Assembly (NCBI RefSeq): GCF_024519435.1
Contig: NZ_JALJRZ010000002.1
Span: forward strand, 62,001-126,000
Source: Terrabacter sp. Ter38
GTDB lineage: Bacteria > Actinomycetota > Actinomycetes > Actinomycetales > Dermatophilaceae
DNA length: 64,000 nucleotides
Direction of reading: 5' to 3'
The position numbers and the translations under genes were made by a program. Positions 43,918 to 53,491 of the stretch are shown here, piece by piece (positions within the stretch are counted from its first letter, which is position 1; the number at the start of each line of letters is the position of its first letter). A model generated the notes under the pieces. It searched no databases. It had not been told where the DNA came from and saw only the letters and a program-made list of their open reading frames with translations.

Positions 43918-45047
43918 GCGAAGGTTGGCTCGAGAGACGCGCGTTGAAAGTGCTGCAGAACGCTGAGGTCCCACTATTCCTCTTCACATTGGCGGCTGAG
44001 GAGATCGATCTGGTTGCCGACGTCTCTCGGATTGGTCGCGACGAGGCCGGCAAGTTGATTGGCTACCAGAGACCCGAGAAGCAGAAGCACGTCAAGCAGA
44101 TCCTGGACTACCTCGACTCCGGCGACGTGCTGTTCCCGAATGGGCTCATCCTTGCGCTACCGCCAGAGACACGTTTCAAGTCCAGCCGTGGCCCCGGCAC
44201 CAGTGATGGCCTGGCCGTCTCTGGCACCTTAGAGATTCCGATTTCTCCCGAGGGTGAAGGCCCACGCCCGGCCTGGATCGTGGATGGACAACAGCGCAGT
44301 CTCGCGCTTTCACGGACCAAGAATCGTCGCATGCCAGTGCCGGTTGCGGGCTTTGTGACGCAAGATCTGGACGTTCAAAGAGAGCAATTTCTGCGAGTCA
44401 ATACCGTGCAACCCCTACCAGTGGGTTTGGTCACCGAACTGCTGCCTGAAATCGCGCGCGTCCCGTCGGCCCGGATGGCGACCAGGCAACTCCCCTCCGC
44501 TCTCGTCGACATGCTGAACCAAGATCCCGACTCTCCCTTCTACGGCATTGTCCGACGAGCGTCCACGTCCACGGACAACAAGCACGTGGCGGTGGTGACT
44601 GACACGGGCCTTGTCGAAGCCTTGCGCGAGTCGATCGAGTCGCCGTCGAGCCTGCTGTTTCCGTACCGAAACATCGCCACGGGAACGACAGATACGGAAG
44701 GCATCCGCCGTGCACTTCTCGCGTACTGGGGCGCCGTGCGTCAAACCTTCCCGGGAGCCTGGGGATTGCCTCCCACAGAGTCGCGTCTCATGGGCGGGGT
44801 GGGCATCAGAGCGATGGGCCGACTCATGGACCGCGTGATGGCACACGTAGACGCGAATGCCGCCGATGCCCGCGAGCAAGCCACCGCCGAACTGGCCCTG
44901 ATTGCGCACAGATGCCGCTGGACGGACGGCACGTGGGAGGACCTAGGGCTCACATGGAACGACCTGCAGAACACGCCAAGACACATCAGCGCACTTTCGA
45001 ACTACCTCGTACGCATCTACTTGTCCGAGCGGATGCGTAGAAGATGA
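43914..45047 (+). CDS. dpdB: DGQQR-domain protein DpdB, copy 1
   Basis: 377 residues, ATG 43914 overlapping the preceding stop. The family motif DGQQR is at residues 124-128 (AWIVDGQQRSLAL), characteristic of the ParB/DndB-like DpdB group. It is followed by EQFLRVNTVQPLPVGLVTELLP. C-terminal RWTDGTWEDLGLTWNDLQNTPRHI. In the Salmonella system DpdB helps DpdA insert preQ0 into DNA and has ATPase-type motifs. It overlaps dpdA by 4 nt. Confidence 0.9.
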   Translation: MSEGWLERRALKVLQNAEVPLFLFTLAAEEIDLVADVSRIGRDEAGKLIGYQRPEKQKHVKQILDYLDSGDVLFPNGLILALPPETRFKSSRGPGTSDGLAVSGTLEIPISPEGEGPRPAWIVDGQQRSLALSRTKNRRMPVPVAGFVTQDLDVQREQFLRVNTVQPLPVGLVTELLPEIARVPSARMATRQLPSALVDMLNQDPDSPFYGIVRRASTSTDNKHVAVVTDTGLVEALRESIESPSSLLFPYRNIATGTTDTEGIRRALLAYWGAVRQTFPGAWGLPPTESRLMGGVGIRAMGRLMDRVMAHVDANAADAREQATAELALIAHRCRWTDGTWEDLGLTWNDLQNTPRHISALSNYLVRIYLSERMRRR

Positions 45048-46282
45048 GGTTCTACTTTCCCGACAGCCAGGACCTCGTCAGCCCCACGTATGACTTCCAA
45101 CGTGACGAGTACTCCCCACTACGGGTGAGGCAGCGCGATGACCGTTATGCCCACGAGGTGCTGGAGGAGCATCCCTACCACGGACTTCTGGTGAGCAAGT
45201 CCATCGTCGATGGCTCGATTCGGGGCGCTGGCAAGTACACCGGAGCACAGCGAGCACGCCTGTATCGCTTGGGCGTTCGCGAGTTCTTCCGACTGACGCC
45301 CGAACTCGTGACACTCGGCGACAACGGCGCGTTCAATTACGCTGACGAACTCGTTCCTCCCGTCAACGTCGATGAGACGCTCGACTTCTACGAAGGGTGC
45401 GGCTTCGACGCCGGGGTGAGCGTTGACCACATCATCTTCGGCTATGCACCCGAGGCGGACTTCAACACGGTCGATCCTGCTTGGGCCCAACGACGACTGC
45501 TGACCCTCCGACTCGCCGAAGAGTTCATCACGCGGGTCGCCGACCGGGGTACCGACCTGGAACCTGTCGGCGCCGCCCAAGGCTGGAGTCCAACGAGCTA
45601 CGCGGACAGCGTGAAGCAACTCCAGGCCTTCGGGTATCGTCGCATTGCCCTCGGCGGCATGGTGCCCCTCAAGACTCGGCAGATCGTAGAATGCCTTGAG
45701 GCGATCGACGGAGTGCGCGCGCCCGAGACGGAATTTCATCTCCTCGGCATCACGCGGGTCGACTCGATGGGGCGCTTCGCTGAATTTGGGGTGACGAGTT
45801 TCGATAGCACCTCCGCGTTCCGGCAGGCCTTCATGGACGACCGCCTTAACTTTCACACCCGTGATGAAGCGTTTGTGGCCTTGCGAGTCCCGCAGGTTGA
45901 CGGCAATCCAACCCTTCGCAGAGCCGTCTTGGCTGGCAGGGTGTCACAACGAGATGCTGTGAGCGGTGAGCGCGAATGCTTGCGGGCACTACGCGCGTAT
46001 GACGGATCCGAATCCAGTATGCGTGAGGCTCTGGCGGCGCTCGCCAGGTACGAGATGATTTGCCAGAGCAAGAAGAGCTACCTCTCCCAGTACGAAAGGA
46101 CCCTGCGCGCCGCGCCCTGGGCGAGCTGCTCATGCTCGATCTGTCGCGAACTCGGCATCGAGGTGGCCATCTTCCGAGGCACCGAGCGCAATAAGCGTCG
46201 CGGATTCCACAACCTGTCAGTGCTCGCCCATAAGATTCAGAACCTCGCACGTCCCCATCCAACCGAGGAATCACATGGCTGA
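45044..46282 (+). CDS. dpdA: DNA-guanine transglycosylase DpdA (TGT paralogue)
   Basis: 412 residues. TGT-type features: Asp93 in LGDNGAFNY (general acid/base), Asp128 in the FDAGVSVDHI substrate region, GGMVPLKTRQ, and Asp254 in TSFDSTSAFR, the best nucleophile candidate. The zinc site is Cys362, Cys364, Cys367 (CSCSIC) with His389 (RGFHN). It exchanges guanine in DNA for preQ0. The enzyme is distinct from tRNA Tgt in length and Zn spacing. It stands between two DGQQR genes, both overlapping it. Confidence 0.93.
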   Translation: MRFYFPDSQDLVSPTYDFQRDEYSPLRVRQRDDRYAHEVLEEHPYHGLLVSKSIVDGSIRGAGKYTGAQRARLYRLGVREFFRLTPELVTLGDNGAFNYADELVPPVNVDETLDFYEGCGFDAGVSVDHIIFGYAPEADFNTVDPAWAQRRLLTLRLAEEFITRVADRGTDLEPVGAAQGWSPTSYADSVKQLQAFGYRRIALGGMVPLKTRQIVECLEAIDGVRAPETEFHLLGITRVDSMGRFAEFGVTSFDSTSAFRQAFMDDRLNFHTRDEAFVALRVPQVDGNPTLRRAVLAGRVSQRDAVSGERECLRALRAYDGSESSMREALAALARYEMICQSKKSYLSQYERTLRAAPWASCSCSICRELGIEVAIFRGTERNKRRGFHNLSVLAHKIQNLARPHPTEESHG

Positions 46283-47381
46283 CCGTTACGAACTGCGCCT
46301 TCCGGCTTTGAGGATTAGGCAGGGACAGAAGTACATCTATTCATTCGCAGTTGATGGTAAGCGCATCCACGATTTCGCCACTGTCTCGCGGGTCCACCGA
46401 GACGATGCGAACCTTAAGGGATACCAGCGGCCGGAGGTGCTCACGCACATTCGGGCCATTCGCCGGTACCTCGAGTCCGATGGTCCACTCCTTCCCAACG
46501 CGGTCGTCTTTGCCTTTGACGACCGTGTGCAGTTTGAGGCGTTCAGCGAGAAATCTGCGGTCGACTACTCATCGATCGGCGAGCTCGTGATCCCGATCGA
46601 CGAATCAATCCCCGAAGAGGCGAGGCCCGCTTGGCTTGTCGATGGCCAACAACGTAGTGCCGCGATTCGCGACGCGGACCTTGCGGAGTTCGCGGTCGCA
46701 GCCGTCGGATTCATCGCTGATGGCGAGGAAGAGCAGCGTTCGCAGTTCATCCTTGTGAACAACACAAAACCCTTACCCAAGGGCCTGATTCACGAACTGC
46801 TGCCTGACACCACGGGACATCTACCCCCCGCCTATGCCAGGAAACAATTGCCAGCGCAGATCATGACACGACTCAACGCCGGTCCGCGCAATTTGAAGGG
46901 CCAGCCCTTCGCGGGTCGAATTGCTACGCCGACACAGCCGGATGGGTATATTAAAGACAACAGCGTCCTTAAGATGATTGAAAACAGCCTGTCCGATGGC
47001 GCGCTCTATCAATACCGAGACCCTGCGGACGGATCAGCGAATGTGGACAAGATGGTTGCCCATCTCGTCGCCTTTTGGGACGCGGTTCAGACTACGTTCT
47101 ACGATCCGTGGCAACTCGAACCCCGGAAGTCCCGTCTGACGCACGGCGTTGGAATTCAATCCCTCGGCTATGTCATGGATGCCCTGACGGAGGGCTTCAA
47201 CGTCGACGAACTCGATGACCTCGATCTCACGGGCCAACTCGTGCAACTTCTTCCCTACTGCGCTTGGACCGCGGGAACCTGGGCATTCGCTGAAGACGAT
47301 ATCCGCCGCTGGAACGGCCTGCAGAACACCCCAAGCGACATCAGACTGCTAACTGGTCACCTGCTCCGCACCCTCCGCTAG
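46275..47381 (+). CDS. dpdB: DGQQR-domain protein DpdB, copy 2
   Basis: 368 residues, ATG 46275 overlapping dpdA by 8 nt. DGQQR at residues 123-127 (AWLVDGQQRSAAI), GYQRPEVLTHIRAIRRYL, FILVNNTKPLPKGLIHELLP and AWTAGTW...WNGLQNTPSDI align along the whole length with copy 1 (GYQRPEKQKHVKQILDYL; RWTDGTW...WNDLQNTPRHI). Clearly paralogous but well diverged. Having two is unusual compared with the single dpdB described in Salmonella. An 82-bp gap follows. Confidence 0.85.
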   Translation: MADRYELRLPALRIRQGQKYIYSFAVDGKRIHDFATVSRVHRDDANLKGYQRPEVLTHIRAIRRYLESDGPLLPNAVVFAFDDRVQFEAFSEKSAVDYSSIGELVIPIDESIPEEARPAWLVDGQQRSAAIRDADLAEFAVAAVGFIADGEEEQRSQFILVNNTKPLPKGLIHELLPDTTGHLPPAYARKQLPAQIMTRLNAGPRNLKGQPFAGRIATPTQPDGYIKDNSVLKMIENSLSDGALYQYRDPADGSANVDKMVAHLVAFWDAVQTTFYDPWQLEPRKSRLTHGVGIQSLGYVMDALTEGFNVDELDDLDLTGQLVQLLPYCAWTAGTWAFAEDDIRRWNGLQNTPSDIRLLTGHLLRTLR

Positions 47382-47421
47382 GAGACATCCGACCCAGATC
47401 CCCCTCGAGGTCTGACTTTGG

Positions 47422-47443
47422 GGTTACTCTCCCGGGAGTCACC
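47422..47443. promoter_or_regulatory. Imperfect palindrome before dpdE
   Basis: Within the 82-bp gap, the only sizeable gap on the plus-strand dpd run, GGTTACTCT and GGGAGTCACC form an imperfect inverted repeat around CCC. It may be an operator for an internal promoter or a partial attenuator. Weakly supported. Confidence 0.3.
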
Positions 47444-47463
47444 GATCCGATCAGGGGGTACTG

Positions 47464-50400
47464 GTGAGCGACCACGTTCGCTGCCCGCGCTGCGATGCGC
47501 CCATGGTGATGCAGTTTGCTTCCCGAGGCCGTCAGGCGGGCCAGTCGTTCTGGGGTTGCTCCCAGTTTCCCCGCTGTCGCGGCTCACGGGACCCCGATGG
47601 CAACGCGCCACAGTCGCGTCAACCGCGAAAGAAGGCAACTCCCTCCCCCATCCCCTCGATCGGGCGGCGTACCACGTCCTTGAGTCGCGGCGACCTGCTG
47701 CTGTCCTCGGACAACGGTTTCGGCCCCGGCAAGTTGGTCGCCCGCGAGGGTGACAAACTTGTGCTTGAGTACTTTGATGCGCCTGGTCAGGTGCCGTCGG
47801 ACCGCTACCGCGAGGCGGTATCGCGTGCGAGTCTCACCCGCCTGGCCCTCTCCCCAGAATTGCGTGTGTTTTGGCAGGACGCGAACGAACGTTGGCGCTC
47901 CGGTCGCATCATTGAGGTCTCCGCGCACAACGACATCCATGTGCGGGGCCATGAGTGGGAGGGGTTCGTACCGGAAGAGCGCCTCTTCGTGCGGTGGAAC
48001 AAGCCACTGACCGACCCGGTGGGGTTTGGCGCGGTGGGCATGCTCGAATCACCCATGCTCGCTGAGCTGCGTTTACCCTTCCTCCGCAGCATCCTTGAGC
48101 AGCGCTCGGCAACTCATGGCATGCGAGCCGTCCTATCGAGTTGCATCGAACTCCATGCCCATCAGGTGGAGACGGCTTGGCGCGTTCTACAGGACCCTGT
48201 TCAACGCTATCTGCTTGCCGACGAGGTCGGCCTCGGCAAGACCATCGAAGCGGGAGTCATCATTCGCCAGATGCTGCTGGACAACCCCAATCTGCGAGTC
48301 CAGTTGATCTTGCCTCCGTTTCTGCTCGACCAGTGGAAGCGTGAGTTGATCCAGAAGTTCCGAGTGCAGGACTTCCCCCTGGCGCAGGTCCGCTTTAGTC
48401 GCGATGATGAGCCGTCGGCGTGGGACGTGGCAGACCTCGTGGTAGTCGACGAGGCACACAACCTTGCACGGATGTCAGTCAGCCCGGATCCCAGCCTCGC
48501 CTTGCGCTTCGGACGGCTCCGTGAGGTCGCCCTTGCAAGTCCGCGCCTATTGCTGCTTTCCGCTACACCCGCCCTGCACAACGAAAATGCCTTCCTCGCG
48601 ATGCTCAAGTTGCTTGATCCCGCGGTTTACGCCGACACCACAGCCGAACAGCTTCGGGCTCGCCTAGAGGCTCGCGCGGGCCTAGGCCGTGTGTTTCTCG
48701 GGCTGCAACCCAGCCTCCCAGGCGTACTCCTGAAGGGGCGCCTCGCGGAGATCGAAGGGTCTTTCCCGGACGACGCCGAGGTCGTCGACCTGATTGCGCG
48801 TGCCCGTGCGTCAGTGGCCACGCAAGACAAGGAAGAGACTGCATCGCTGATCCATGCCGTGCGCACGCACGTTTCCGAGGTGTACCGCGTCCACCGCCGA
48901 ATGCTTCGCACCCGGCGTACAACGGCCCTGGAGGGCACCTACCGGGTGTCTGGTCGTCGCGCGCCGGAGCCAATTCTGCTGGCACCGACCCGGCGCGACG
49001 AAGTTACAGAGGCCCTCGATAGATGGCGGGAACAGGCTCTGGCGTCGGCCGAAGGCAACCGGGCGGCGATGACCGTAGCCGCGCGCGCATTCGCCGAGGC
49101 CGCAGCGGTGGCCCTTGATCCGAGCGCATTACGGGAGTGGGCGGCATACCGCGCCGATGCTCCAGTGGCCGCTGACGAGATCGCCGCGCTGAAGCGCATC
49201 GAGCAGGACTTGGCCTACGCGGACCGACGATCCACCGTCAGTCGCCCGTTCGCTGACGCACTCAGCGATCTCATGACGTCGAACGAGCGTGCCGTCGTCT
49301 TCTGCCCCACTGCGGACCTGGCAACTGAACTGGCTGAGGAACTCAAGGATCTTTTCGGCGCCCAGTCGGTCTTCTGCCATGTGGCGACCCAAGGTAGCGA
49401 GGAGAACGACCGCGCAGTTCGCTCATTCGAGGCGATCCGTAAGGCTGCGGTCCTGGTAGCAGATTCATCGGCCGAGGAAGGTCGCAACCTCCAGTTCGCC
49501 GACGTCCTGGTGCATCTGGGACTTCCTGAATCGGCAAACCGTCTTGAGCAGCGCATCGGCCGTTGTGACCGGTGGTCGCCCGAAGGATCGGGAGATTGGC
49601 GCTCATATGTCGTCTCTGGACACGCAGTGCACACCTATGCCGGCGCCTGGGCGAGCATCCTCTCGGACGGTTTCCGAATTTTCGACAACTCCGTCGCCAG
49701 CCTTCAGCAGGCCGTCGACGACGCAACCGACGAAGCATGGCGGATTCTCCTTCAGATGGGTCTAGACGGCGTCGCCTCCGCGGTGACGCGAGTTCGGGAG
49801 ATGCTCGACGCGGAGATCGAACGCGTCCGCGAACAGGACGCGCTTGACAGCCTGGAGACAAGCGTCGACGAGCGCTCCGTTTACGCCCGGATCGCGGACG
49901 TCGAATCCGACGCATCAGCCTTCGCGAAGGTGAGCGACGACCTTCTTGCATCTAGTGGCGCCGCGGGCAACCTTCGATTCGAGCGGAAGGGCAACCCTTC
50001 CGCCGGCTTGGGCAGCTACGAGGCGCTCGGCCGCCTGCCGGGGAGGCAAGCACAGATACCACTGATCCCTGCATCGCGCCTCGTTCGGGACTTCCTTCCG
50101 CTGAAGGGCCACGTCGGCACGTACGTGCGGGAGGTTGCCCTCGCGCGTGAGGACGTGCATCTTTATCGGTACGGAGACCCGTTCATCGACGCTGTCAGCG
50201 ATTTCCTGTGGCACGACGATCGTGGCCGAGCGTTCGGTATGTGGCGCTGGCTCCCCGAGTGGAGCCTTGATGACACACCCCTTTATCGGTTCGACTACGC
50301 GGTCGAGGCCGACCCTCTCGCGGTGCCGGCCGCAGACGATCCTCGTAGCGAACTAGGGACGGTGAGTGCTGGCATGGACCAAGGTGCGCTAACGCGGCGC

Positions 50401-50892
50401 GCCGACGGGATTTTCCCTCCAATCATCGTCAGCGTCTGGATGACATCTGATGCGCGGGAGTTGAGATCCAGGTCGCACCTCGACGCGGTTTCCGCCTCAT
50501 ACGCGAAACCGGGCCCCACCTATGCCGGCGGCGACTACTCGCTAAACCGTGTCAGGATCAAGGAGGCCTATGAACTCATTCCCCCAAGCAACTGGGGCGA
50601 GTCTTGGCGATCCGCGGAAAGAACTGCTCAACTGCTCGTCCGCAGTCGAGAGGACGTTCGAACTGCGGTCGAGCGTGCCTCTGCCATCGCCAACCGAGAT
50701 TCGGCAACGAGGCTGTCGCAACTGCGTCTGCGAGCCATGCGCACGACTGGATCGGAACTCGTCCGCTTGAAGGAGGAACTCCATCGCGAGGAAGTCATCG
50801 CCCGTGCCATGTCCGCCGCCGTGGCCGCACCATCACTACGGCTAGACAGCACCGGCATTGTGGTTCTCTCCGGCCGAGCCCTGACGAGTTGA
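47464..50892 (+). CDS. dpdE: SNF2-type helicase DpdE with N-terminal zinc finger
   Basis: 1142 residues from GTG 47464. Residues 7-40 form a topoisomerase-type C4 zinc finger (Cys7, Cys10, Cys32, Cys38; CPRC...WGCSQFPRC). Then the helicase: Walker A DEVGLGKTIEAG (Asp253-Gly264), DEAH near residue 329 (VVVDEAHNL), LLLLSATPALHN, and motif VI around NRLEQRIGRCDRWS. A long unassigned C-terminal part follows. By family a DNA translocase in the restriction arm of dpd systems. Confidence 0.88.
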   Translation: MSDHVRCPRCDAPMVMQFASRGRQAGQSFWGCSQFPRCRGSRDPDGNAPQSRQPRKKATPSPIPSIGRRTTSLSRGDLLLSSDNGFGPGKLVAREGDKLVLEYFDAPGQVPSDRYREAVSRASLTRLALSPELRVFWQDANERWRSGRIIEVSAHNDIHVRGHEWEGFVPEERLFVRWNKPLTDPVGFGAVGMLESPMLAELRLPFLRSILEQRSATHGMRAVLSSCIELHAHQVETAWRVLQDPVQRYLLADEVGLGKTIEAGVIIRQMLLDNPNLRVQLILPPFLLDQWKRELIQKFRVQDFPLAQVRFSRDDEPSAWDVADLVVVDEAHNLARMSVSPDPSLALRFGRLREVALASPRLLLLSATPALHNENAFLAMLKLLDPAVYADTTAEQLRARLEARAGLGRVFLGLQPSLPGVLLKGRLAEIEGSFPDDAEVVDLIARARASVATQDKEETASLIHAVRTHVSEVYRVHRRMLRTRRTTALEGTYRVSGRRAPEPILLAPTRRDEVTEALDRWREQALASAEGNRAAMTVAARAFAEAAAVALDPSALREWAAYRADAPVAADEIAALKRIEQDLAYADRRSTVSRPFADALSDLMTSNERAVVFCPTADLATELAEELKDLFGAQSVFCHVATQGSEENDRAVRSFEAIRKAAVLVADSSAEEGRNLQFADVLVHLGLPESANRLEQRIGRCDRWSPEGSGDWRSYVVSGHAVHTYAGAWASILSDGFRIFDNSVASLQQAVDDATDEAWRILLQMGLDGVASAVTRVREMLDAEIERVREQDALDSLETSVDERSVYARIADVESDASAFAKVSDDLLASSGAAGNLRFERKGNPSAGLGSYEALGRLPGRQAQIPLIPASRLVRDFLPLKGHVGTYVREVALAREDVHLYRYGDPFIDAVSDFLWHDDRGRAFGMWRWLPEWSLDDTPLYRFDYAVEADPLAVPAADDPRSELGTVSAGMDQGALTRRADGIFPPIIVSVWMTSDARELRSRSHLDAVSASYAKPGPTYAGGDYSLNRVRIKEAYELIPPSNWGESWRSAERTAQLLVRSREDVRTAVERASAIANRDSATRLSQLRLRAMRTTGSELVRLKEELHREEVIARAMSAAVAAPSLRLDSTGIVVLSGRALTS

Positions 50893-50893
50893 C

Positions 50894-53491
50894 GTGACTG
50901 ATCAGTGGTACCTGGCGACAGCCCACCTAGCTGGTGACACAGACAACCGCGACCTTCTTACCGGGCCCCACCGCCGACTGGTAGACGCGTGGTTCTCGGA
51001 GGTGCCGGGCGCCGAGATCGGGGGTGATGTTGCCGCGCTCCTGAGCCAGGTACTGCGTCACCGCCGAGGAACTACAGGTCATTCCAACAGTTTTCTGATC
51101 CTTGGTCTGAACGAGCGAGGTGTTCCGCTTGAGAACCTTCGCGCCGCAAACCTCGACGTCACTAAGTACGGCCTGCACCAGCATCAGGTCACGCTCGGCC
51201 CCGATTGGGCGCCCGACTGGCTCCGTGGCGACGTGCGCTGGATCGACTTGGCCTGCACGAGCCCCGACAGTTTCGAGGGACCCAAAGGCGTCGTGTCCAC
51301 CGCTGCCCGACACGACCTGGCGGTGCCGGCCGACCCGCCTCTGGCCGCGATTGCAGGGGTCGATACATACCGTTCGCGCAGCCAGGCCAGCGCCGTCCGG
51401 GCGGCCACGCTTGCACCTGCGGGCGACACGCTCCACGTGGTCCTACCCACCGGGACAGGAAAGTCTCTGGTGGGCATCGCGCCCGGACTACTCGGCCGTA
51501 GCGGCGTGACAGTCGTCGTGGTCCCGACCATTGCGCTGGCCCTTGACCAGGAGCGCCAGCTTCATCGACGGTTTCCGAACCAGGGCCTCCCTCAAGAATT
51601 GGCCTACTACGGCGATCGTGCGGCGACTGAGAAGGAGGCGATGAAAGAGCGCCTGGGCGAGGGTACCCAGAGAGTGCTCTTCACCTCGCCCGAGGCTCTC
51701 GTCACCGGTTTGGCGCAGACTCTTCGACGCCTGACGGCCAGGGGCCAACTGAGCCACGTCGTAATCGACGAGGCACACCTCGTACGCACCTGGGGCCTAA
51801 GCTTCCGACCTGAATTCCAAGTCGTCGCCTCCCTGATCACCGAACTGCGAGAGGTCGCCCGAGCGCAGGGGGTATCACCTCCCCACGTAGCACTGCTAAC
51901 GGCCACGCTCTCCCGACAGAGCCTGTTACTGAACGACGAACTGTTTGCCGGATCCGATACCTCGCTATTCGTAGGCTCGACATACCTACGTACTGAGATT
52001 CGCTATCTGTTTGCGGCGCCCGCGCCCCGCGAATCGCGCCTCGACCGAGTAGTCGAAGCGCTCCACCACCTTCCGCGGCCGGCGATTGTCTACACCACCA
52101 AGAAGGAGTCGGCTGACACCCTCGCAGTTCGACTGAAAGCGGCGGGGTTTGGGCGCACGGCGGTCTTCCATGGCGATGTGCGCGCCGACGACAGGCTAGA
52201 GATCCTGCGGGCTTGGTCGGGCGATGCCGGCCCGACGTCCGTCGACATCGTCGTGGGGACTAGTGCCTTCGGCCTTGGTGTGGACCAGAGCGACGTCCGT
52301 ACTGTCATCCACGCCTGCGTTCCCGCCTCGGTCGACCGTTTCTATCAAGAAGTCGGGCGCGGTGGCCGTGACGGTCACGCAGCCGTTTCGGTCTGGATAC
52401 CTAGCACTACCGATGCTCAAGAGGGTCGCGCCATCGAGAACGCGACCGTCCTTGGCGACAAGAAGAGTTGGGGTCGCTGGGACGCAATGCGATCGGCTCG
52501 CATCTCAGACGACCCGTCGCGCCGCGAACTTGTCCTGGACACCAGCACCGTTCCGTCCTGGCTCTACTACGCCTCTGACAGCAACCAACTGTGGAACCGC
52601 AACACTCTGGTCCTGCTGCAGCGCGCCGGCGTGCTCGACATCGTCGACACTCCCCCACCGACCTTGGAACGCCTGGAAGACGAGCCTGAGGCTGATTGGC
52701 AGAATCGCGTCGCTGCCGCTTGGTCCGCATACGTGAAGCATTTGACTGTGGGCATACGCTCCGGAATTTCCAATGTTGATGAGGCTACTGTCCTCCGGGC
52801 GATCGCCAAGGTTAGACGTGAGATTCGTGATTCAGAAACGGACTCGCGCGACCGGATCGAGCGCATGTTCAGGCTTGATGAATGCTGGGGATCAATCCTG
52901 AGCGAGGAATACGCCTACGAAGACGTTGGCTCGATGCACGCTTATCAGGTCGTTGCGCCCGCGTGCTCAGGTTGCCCGGCCGCCGCGCACGTTCACGAGC
53001 CGTCACTGCGATCTGCGCGACCGATCGTGCAGGAGGCATCCCTTCCCCTATTGCACCGCAAGGTGAGTCCCATGCTTGCCGCGATGGCCACCAGTAACCG
53101 GACGATGATCGTGACCTACCCCGAGGGAGATCTCCGGATCCACCTTGCCGAACTCGTCATGAAGGCAGTGACCCACGGCGTCCGGGGAATCTTGGCATCC
53201 AAAAGTCTGTCCAACTTGCCCGCAGTCGTGGACGCAGGCCGCTCTGCAGCGGAGGGACTGGTCGCCATTGATCCCATCGTCGCGGGCCCGCCCCGAACGT
53301 TCCCGATCCCCACGCTCATCCTCTTGGACCGAACCGATCCGCCGGAGTTGAGTTGGCTCGCCGGCCAGGCTGGTTCCCTTCGGATCGTCGTGCTGCCGGA
53401 AGAAACGCCGGACCCCCAGTATCCCGGCCAACCCGTGAAGAGCATTCGCTACCCGCATTGGACGCTTTCGTACTTTCTTAGGAGTTTGTGA
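50894..53491 (+). CDS. dpdF: RecQ-like ATP-dependent helicase DpdF
   Basis: 865 residues from GTG 50894, one base after the dpdE stop. Walker A LPTGTGKS at residues 184-191, DEAH near 292 (VIDEAHLVRTWGLSFRPEF), LTATLSR, and motif VI FYQEVGRGGRDGHAAV. A Cys pair ACSGCPAA lies at about residue 692. A RecQ-family helicase predicted to work with DpdE and DpdJ. Confidence 0.88.
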   Translation: MTDQWYLATAHLAGDTDNRDLLTGPHRRLVDAWFSEVPGAEIGGDVAALLSQVLRHRRGTTGHSNSFLILGLNERGVPLENLRAANLDVTKYGLHQHQVTLGPDWAPDWLRGDVRWIDLACTSPDSFEGPKGVVSTAARHDLAVPADPPLAAIAGVDTYRSRSQASAVRAATLAPAGDTLHVVLPTGTGKSLVGIAPGLLGRSGVTVVVVPTIALALDQERQLHRRFPNQGLPQELAYYGDRAATEKEAMKERLGEGTQRVLFTSPEALVTGLAQTLRRLTARGQLSHVVIDEAHLVRTWGLSFRPEFQVVASLITELREVARAQGVSPPHVALLTATLSRQSLLLNDELFAGSDTSLFVGSTYLRTEIRYLFAAPAPRESRLDRVVEALHHLPRPAIVYTTKKESADTLAVRLKAAGFGRTAVFHGDVRADDRLEILRAWSGDAGPTSVDIVVGTSAFGLGVDQSDVRTVIHACVPASVDRFYQEVGRGGRDGHAAVSVWIPSTTDAQEGRAIENATVLGDKKSWGRWDAMRSARISDDPSRRELVLDTSTVPSWLYYASDSNQLWNRNTLVLLQRAGVLDIVDTPPPTLERLEDEPEADWQNRVAAAWSAYVKHLTVGIRSGISNVDEATVLRAIAKVRREIRDSETDSRDRIERMFRLDECWGSILSEEYAYEDVGSMHAYQVVAPACSGCPAAAHVHEPSLRSARPIVQEASLPLLHRKVSPMLAAMATSNRTMIVTYPEGDLRIHLAELVMKAVTHGVRGILASKSLSNLPAVVDAGRSAAEGLVAIDPIVAGPPRTFPIPTLILLDRTDPPELSWLAGQAGSLRIVVLPEETPDPQYPGQPVKSIRYPHWTLSYFLRSL

